Assembly: GCA_965658445.1 (NCBI GenBank)
Contig: CBFHSF010000011.1
Coordinates: forward strand, 1-64,000
Length of the DNA: 64,000 bases
Reading direction: 5' to 3'
Origin: CBFHSF01 sp965658445
Lineage (GTDB): Bacteria > Bacteroidota > Bacteroidia > Flavobacteriales > Schleiferiaceae
In this document: positions 60,195 to 64,000 of the stretch, one piece after another
Layout: each line of letters starts with the position of its first letter
How positions within the stretch are numbered: position 1 is the stretch's first letter
The notes under the pieces: model-generated
Seen by the model: only the letters and a program-made list of their open reading frames with translations
What the model was told of the DNA's origin: nothing
The model's database searches: none
Translations under genes and position numbers: made by a program

Positions 60195-60942
60195 AGGTTG
60201 CCGGACCTCTTAAAATTACGTTTTTAAATCCATCTTCAGAAACCTCAAAGGAAACGCTTAACTCACCTCCCAAGGTTTTGACCTTCATGGGGTTTGCGGA
60301 CATTCCCTTTTGCTGAAAAGCCACTAGGGCCGCAGCGGTTACGCCGGTTCCACATGAGTAGGTCTCGTCTTCAACCCCGCGTTCATAGGTCCTCACGGAA
60401 ATTTCATCTCCCGTCATTTCAACAAAATTGATGTTGGCTCCTTCTGCTCCGTAAATCTCATTTCGATATTTACGTCCGGTTTCAAAAACGGGATAGCCTT
60501 CTGTCTTTTCTACAAATTCCACGTGATGGGGAGAACCGGTGTCTATAAAGAATCCCTTTTCTGAATTCTTGCTATTCTCAGTGTCAATCATGTGAAGAGC
60601 CACGGTTCCATCTTCGTGCACAATAGCACTGTGCATTCCATCAATGGCTTCAAAAAGAGTGTTTTCCCCAATGATGTTGAGGTCGTAAGCAAATTGCACA
60701 AGGCACCTCCCGCCGTTTCCGCACATGGTGCTCTCAGATCCGTCAGAGTTGAAGTAGACCATTTTGAAATCGACTTCCTGGTGTGATTGTAACAAAATAA
60801 GGCCATCGGCACCTATGCCAAAACGCCTTTGACAAAGTCCGGCTATGAGTTTTACGTCGTATTGGGGAAAAGTGGAATCTCTATCATCGATGAGAATAAA
60901 GTCATTTCCCGTGCCGTGGTATTTGTAAAAGGTATAATCCAA
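60166..60942 (-). CDS. dapF: Diaminopimelate epimerase
   Basis: 258 residues from a TTG start at 60942; DYTFYKYHGTGNDFILIDD begins right at the family's conserved N-terminus, so this start is credible. Both catalytic cysteines are present: Cys74 in SESTMCGNGGRC and Cys197 in ETYSCGTGVTAAA. The enzyme epimerises LL- to meso-diaminopimelate for peptidoglycan and lysine. First gene of the operon with GNAT, cytochrome, mltG and DUF2279. Confidence 0.96.
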   Translation of the reverse strand: MDYTFYKYHGTGNDFILIDDRDSTFPQYDVKLIAGLCQRRFGIGADGLILLQSHQEVDFKMVYFNSDGSESTMCGNGGRCLVQFAYDLNIIGENTLFEAIDGMHSAIVHEDGTVALHMIDTENSKNSEKGFFIDTGSPHHVEFVEKTEGYPVFETGRKYRNEIYGAEGANINFVEMTGDEISVRTYERGVEDETYSCGTGVTAAALVAFQQKGMSANPMKVKTLGGELSVSFEVSEDGFKNVILRGPATFVFDGQFSV

Positions 60943-61108
60943 TGTTTCTGATTTGCTGACAAAGGTAAGGAATCAGTGAACCGAAAAAAATGGTTGATTT
61001 TTCAAAAAACTCCATGATAATTCAGTAATTTAAGTAGCTGATTTTCCCCTGTAAAAACACCGTCGTTAAAGTTAGGTTAAGGGGTAATCAATAATGCCTA
61101 CGATGCGT

Positions 61109-61142
61109 TACATTTGTTATCAACCCCTTTGGTAATGGGGTT
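61109..61142 (+). promoter_or_regulatory. degP promoter -7 box and leader hairpin
   Basis: TACATTTG (61109-61116) matches TAnnTTTG; a convincing -33 TTG is not seen. In the predicted leader AACCCC (61122-61127) pairs with GGGGTT (61137-61142). Confidence 0.4.
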
Positions 61143-61185
61143 CTCACATCGTTAAACATTCAAAGCATACATTGTAAAACCACAA

Positions 61186-62679
61186 ATGGTAAATCATATG
61201 AAGAACCAATTAAAAAGCTATACCTCGCTTGTTTTGAGCTCCCTTGCGGGCGGGGTTATTGCCTTGGGAGGATACACAGCGATTACCTCTGCTGATTCCG
61301 CAAGCGCAACTGAAGATAAATCACCCATCATTATTGAAACACCCGTCCAGACTTCGGGTAGACCCGTTGATTATGTTCCAGCGAATGCACCGGACAATTT
61401 TGTAAACGCAGCGGATTTGTCTGTACACTCTGTAGTCCACGTAAAAGTGACGAAGAATGCACAAGGAAATTATTACCAAAATCCATTCGAAGAGTTCTTT
61501 TTTGGCACGCCAAGAGGACAACAGAAGAGCAAGAAAATTCAAGGTGCAGGATCGGGAGTCATCATCACCAACGACGGTTACATCGTAACCAACAACCACG
61601 TGATTTCAGACGCTACAGAAGTTACTGTGATGCTCAACGACAACAGAAGCTATCCTGCCAAAGTCATTGGAACGGACCCCACTACAGACATTGGATTGTT
61701 GAAAATTGAAGCCACGGACCTGCCAACACTTCCCTTTTCCAATTCGGATGATGTGAAAGTAGGAGAGTGGGTATTGGCAGTAGGGAACCCCTTTAACTTG
61801 ACTTCTACCGTTACCGCAGGTATTGTTTCTGCCAAGGGTAGAAATATCAATATCATTCCGGATCGTACGGCTATTGAATCTTTTATTCAAACCGATGCTG
61901 CGGTTAATCCCGGAAACTCTGGAGGCGCCTTGGTAAATATTGAAGGAGAATTGGTGGGTATTAATACAGCGATTTCTACGCATACAGGATCTTTCGAAGG
62001 ATACAGCTTTGCCGTTCCTGCTAATATTGTAAAAAAGGTAGTTGATGATTTATTGGAATACGGAACCATACAGAGAGCGTATCTCGGAGTGGGCATCGCC
62101 AATGTGACGCCTGAACTCAAGGAAGAGATGGGGCTCAAAACGACTTCGGGAGTGTTTATCTCTGGGGTTACTAAAGACGGTGCTGCGGAAGAAGCAGGAC
62201 TTATTAAGGGCGATATCATCACCAAAATTGACGATTCTCCCATTGCAAAATCTGCGGACCTTTTGGAAACCATTGGAAGAAAGAGACCCGGTGATTCTGC
62301 CGTGGTAACTGTAGACAGGAACGGAAAAGAAAAGACGGTAAAAGTCGTCTTGAGAAACCACCGCGGTACTACCGAGTTGTTTACTGCGCAAGAAATAGAA
62401 GAGGCTCGAGAATTAGGGGCAGAATTTGCTGATATTCCCCGCGAGGAGTTACGTCGAATGGGTCTTAGAGGCGGTGTTCGCATTGATAAAATCAACGGAG
62501 GAAAGATCAAGGAACAAGGAATTCCTGAAGGATTTATCATCGTAAGAGTAAACAATAAACCGGTGAGAAACACCAAAGAACTGCACGCTATTTTGGACAA
62601 TTTGGACATTGGTGATGGGGTTCTTTTGCAGGGATATCACAAGGATGGCAAGTCCGATTACTTTGCTTTTGGAATGTAA
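61186..62679 (+). CDS. degP: DegP/HtrA-type periplasmic serine protease with two PDZ domains
   Basis: 497 residues; the start is ATG 61186 or 61198. A hydrophobic N-terminal segment (SLVLSSLAGGVIALGGYTAI) acts as signal or anchor. The trypsin-like triad is His138 (TNNHVIS), Asp168 (TTDIGLLK) and Ser245 (NPGNSGGALV). PDZ1 starts near residue 290 (RAYLGVGIANVTPEL, GVFISGVTKDGAAEEAGL), and a second PDZ follows near 420 (MGLRGGVRIDKINGGKIKEQG). It degrades or refolds damaged envelope proteins. It is transcribed alone and followed by a hairpin terminator. Confidence 0.96.
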   Translation: MVNHMKNQLKSYTSLVLSSLAGGVIALGGYTAITSADSASATEDKSPIIIETPVQTSGRPVDYVPANAPDNFVNAADLSVHSVVHVKVTKNAQGNYYQNPFEEFFFGTPRGQQKSKKIQGAGSGVIITNDGYIVTNNHVISDATEVTVMLNDNRSYPAKVIGTDPTTDIGLLKIEATDLPTLPFSNSDDVKVGEWVLAVGNPFNLTSTVTAGIVSAKGRNINIIPDRTAIESFIQTDAAVNPGNSGGALVNIEGELVGINTAISTHTGSFEGYSFAVPANIVKKVVDDLLEYGTIQRAYLGVGIANVTPELKEEMGLKTTSGVFISGVTKDGAAEEAGLIKGDIITKIDDSPIAKSADLLETIGRKRPGDSAVVTVDRNGKEKTVKVVLRNHRGTTELFTAQEIEEARELGAEFADIPREELRRMGLRGGVRIDKINGGKIKEQGIPEGFIIVRVNNKPVRNTKELHAILDNLDIGDGVLLQGYHKDGKSDYFAFGM

Positions 62680-62720
62680 GAATTGCACAAGATTAGAATT
62701 CGAATAATTATTTTGAGAAG

Positions 62721-62751
62721 ACCACAGTTCCCATGGGGATTGTGGTTTTTT
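62721..62751 (+). terminator. Terminator after degP
   Basis: ACCACA (62721-62726) and TGTGGT (62741-62746) with further inner pairing around CCCATGGG, then T5-6. Confidence 0.8.
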
Positions 62752-62839
62752 CTTTTACGGCAGGGTTAGAATGCAGATTGGATAAACCCAATGCGCTGAA
62801 TTGCAATTATTACAGGGAAAAACACAACGTTTCAATTAA

Positions 62840-62870
62840 TTGAATATTCGATTGGTTTATCCTACTTTTG
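62840..62870 (+). promoter_or_regulatory. Promoter of the long GAPDH gene, consensus Bacteroidota type
   Basis: TTG (62840-62842), 20 bases, TACTTTTG (62863-62870): an exact match to TTG-N17-23-TAnnTTTG, 32 bases before the start codon. It is the clearest promoter in the window. Confidence 0.7.
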
Positions 62871-62901
62871 CCGGACCAAAGAATCAATTTTTTCAAAAAA
62901 A

Positions 62902-64000
62902 ATGGCTGCACAGAAAACGTATGAACAGTCCGTTCAAACTCGTATCGCAAAAGAGAAAAACGCGACGGAATTCATCAAAGCAATTAGCGATTTGTTTTAC
63001 GAAAGAGGGGTTGAGACCGTTCTTTTCAGAAATCAACTAATTGACCAACGTCCAAGTGAAATCCTTAACCTTCACCAATACGCTCGTCAGATCGTAGGTA
63101 AGAACATCACCATCGAGGATACTCTTGCTCTTCTCCAGGTAGTGAACAAATCCGATATGTGCCCAGCGCGCTTTGACATCGGTAAATTGGCCGCTGAGTG
63201 GGTAGAAGAAGGAGAAAACTTCTCTAGTATGGAAGGTTTTGTTCAATCCAAATTGGCTGACTTTATTGGTGCTGACAAGCGCGAGAATACAGAGCCTAAA
63301 GACGTAGTTCTCTACGGATTTGGTCGCATCGGTCGCTTGGTAGCTCGCGAATTGATCGCTCAAGAAGGTCGTGGAGAGCAATTGAGACTTCGCGCCATCG
63401 TTACTCGTGGAGGAGATGCAACTACTTTGGAAAAGAGAGCTTCTCTTTTGAGAGTTGACTCTGTTCACGGAGAGTTTCCTGGAACAGTAGAAGCAGATGC
63501 AGAAAACAACTGCTTAATCATCAACGGTCGCAAGATCCAAATGATTTCTGCTAAGCAGCCAGAGGATATCGACTATACAGAATACGGAATTCAAGATGCA
63601 TTGGTAATTGATAACACCGGTGCCTTTAGAGATAAGACTGAGCTTTCTCGTCACTTGACCAAAGGAGCTTCTAAAGTTCTTTTGACCGCTCCTGGTAAGG
63701 AAGTTCCCAACATTGTTCACGGGGTTAACCAGAGCAACTACGATCCCAAGGAAGTAGACGTATTCTCTGCCGCATCTTGTACTACCAACGCCATCGTTCC
63801 CATCCTTAAGGTTATGGAAGATTCGTTTGGTGTTGAAAAAGGACACATAGAAACGGTTCACGCCTACACCAACGACCAGAACTTGGTAGACAACATGCAC
63901 AAGAAATACCGTCGTGGTAGAGGTGCTGCCTTGAACATGGTTATCACCGAAACAGGTGCTGGAAAAGCTGCTTCTAAGGCACTTCCTAGCTTGGAAGGTA
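62902..64000 (+). CDS. gap: Glyceraldehyde-3-phosphate dehydrogenase, long form with N-terminal extension (3' end outside window)
   Basis: 366 codons are visible. The first about 130 residues (MAAQKTYEQSVQTRIAKEKN ...) are a helical extension absent from the 334-residue enzyme at 30.3 kb. Then come the Rossmann motif VVLYGFGRIGRLVARELI, the catalytic Cys in SAASCTTNAIVP and ETVHAYTNDQNLVDN. Long GAPDHs of about 480 residues are typical of Bacteroidota and some other groups. Codon use is strongly biased and the promoter is consensus, both consistent with high expression. It is probably the main glycolytic or gluconeogenic enzyme; direction is not predictable. Confidence 0.93.
   Translation, partial: MAAQKTYEQSVQTRIAKEKNATEFIKAISDLFYERGVETVLFRNQLIDQRPSEILNLHQYARQIVGKNITIEDTLALLQVVNKSDMCPARFDIGKLAAEWVEEGENFSSMEGFVQSKLADFIGADKRENTEPKDVVLYGFGRIGRLVARELIAQEGRGEQLRLRAIVTRGGDATTLEKRASLLRVDSVHGEFPGTVEADAENNCLIINGRKIQMISAKQPEDIDYTEYGIQDALVIDNTGAFRDKTELSRHLTKGASKVLLTAPGKEVPNIVHGVNQSNYDPKEVDVFSAASCTTNAIVPILKVMEDSFGVEKGHIETVHAYTNDQNLVDNMHKKYRRGRGAALNMVITETGAGKAASKALPSLEG

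Noticed and set aside
61887..62609. 240-residue minus-strand frame opposite degP
   Set aside because: Mirror frame of a well-conserved protease; Ser/Pro-rich translation without motif.
1..64000. tRNA, rRNA genes and CRISPR arrays
   Set aside because: Reading for TpsiC-arm-like motifs, rRNA cores and regularly spaced repeats found none; tandem repeats present have no spacers.

Overview
This 64 kb window is chromosomal DNA from a marine-type member of the Bacteroidota, most likely Flavobacteriales. The evidence is: secreted proteins ending in type IX secretion (T9SS) sorting domains of type A and type B; a proteorhodopsin with methionine at the spectral-tuning site, the usual state in flavobacteria, next to a retinal-forming dioxygenase; promoters matching TTG-N18-20-TAnnTTTG; a long GAPDH with an N-terminal extension; and a bacilliredoxin-like YtxJ protein. 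No rRNA, tRNA, CRISPR array, transposase or phage gene was seen. The first gene (1-613) and the last (62902-64000) run off the window.

Layout. 1-2.6 kb: a secreted protein fragment, an HTTM-domain membrane protein and a small exported protein. 2.9-4.6 kb: the phototrophy pair, proteorhodopsin and Blh, separated by a strong UUCG-loop terminator. 4.7-12.6 kb: a PadR regulator overlapping an unusual membrane/DUF1428 fusion, two unrecognised exported proteins, a very large Asp-box (sortilin-like) protein and a methyltransferase. 12.6-15.7 kb: an AT-rich, cassette-like block (ArsR regulator, two AHSA1/SRPBCC proteins of which one is a lipoprotein, an SDR, TspO) with attC-like imperfect stem-loops at gene ends. 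16-24.5 kb: a T9SS M1 aminopeptidase, then rlmB, a GWxTD lipoprotein, rmuC, a BamA/TamA-like protein and ung. 24.6-31.4 kb: a small lipoprotein, ytxJ, a barrel-like protein, lipA, a T9SS Asp-box protein and gap. 31.4-40.3 kb, mostly minus strand: a TlpA-like lipoprotein, gatB, lpxK, miaA, a K+ channel and cca. 40.5-46 kb: fhs, then sixA-ppk1-ppx. 46-55.2 kb: a T9SS type B protein, a patatin, tpx, mltF, miaE, gcvT, an Lrp regulator and a methyltransferase. 55.7-60.9 kb: a tightly packed dapF-GNAT-multihaem cytochrome-mltG-DUF2279 operon. 61-64 kb: a DegP/HtrA protease and a second, long GAPDH.

How the genes work together. Proteorhodopsin and Blh give light-driven proton pumping once beta-carotene is made elsewhere, since no crt genes are present. 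ppk1, ppx and sixA form a polyphosphate group. cca, miaA, miaE and gatB serve tRNA maturation and charging, with rlmB acting on rRNA. mltG and mltF act on peptidoglycan, lpxK on lipid A and dapF on diaminopimelate. fhs and gcvT feed one-carbon metabolism. The T9SS substrates plus the BamA-like protein describe an actively secreting cell surface.

Structure beyond genes. A roughly 190 bp repeat occurs at 37.6 kb and again, inverted, at 55.4 kb, each time between convergent genes. Heptamer-based tandem repeats lie beside both copies and at 6.1 kb. Three N-runs interrupt sequence that, in the two coding cases, already reads through perfectly, so they look like scaffold joins with no missing bases.
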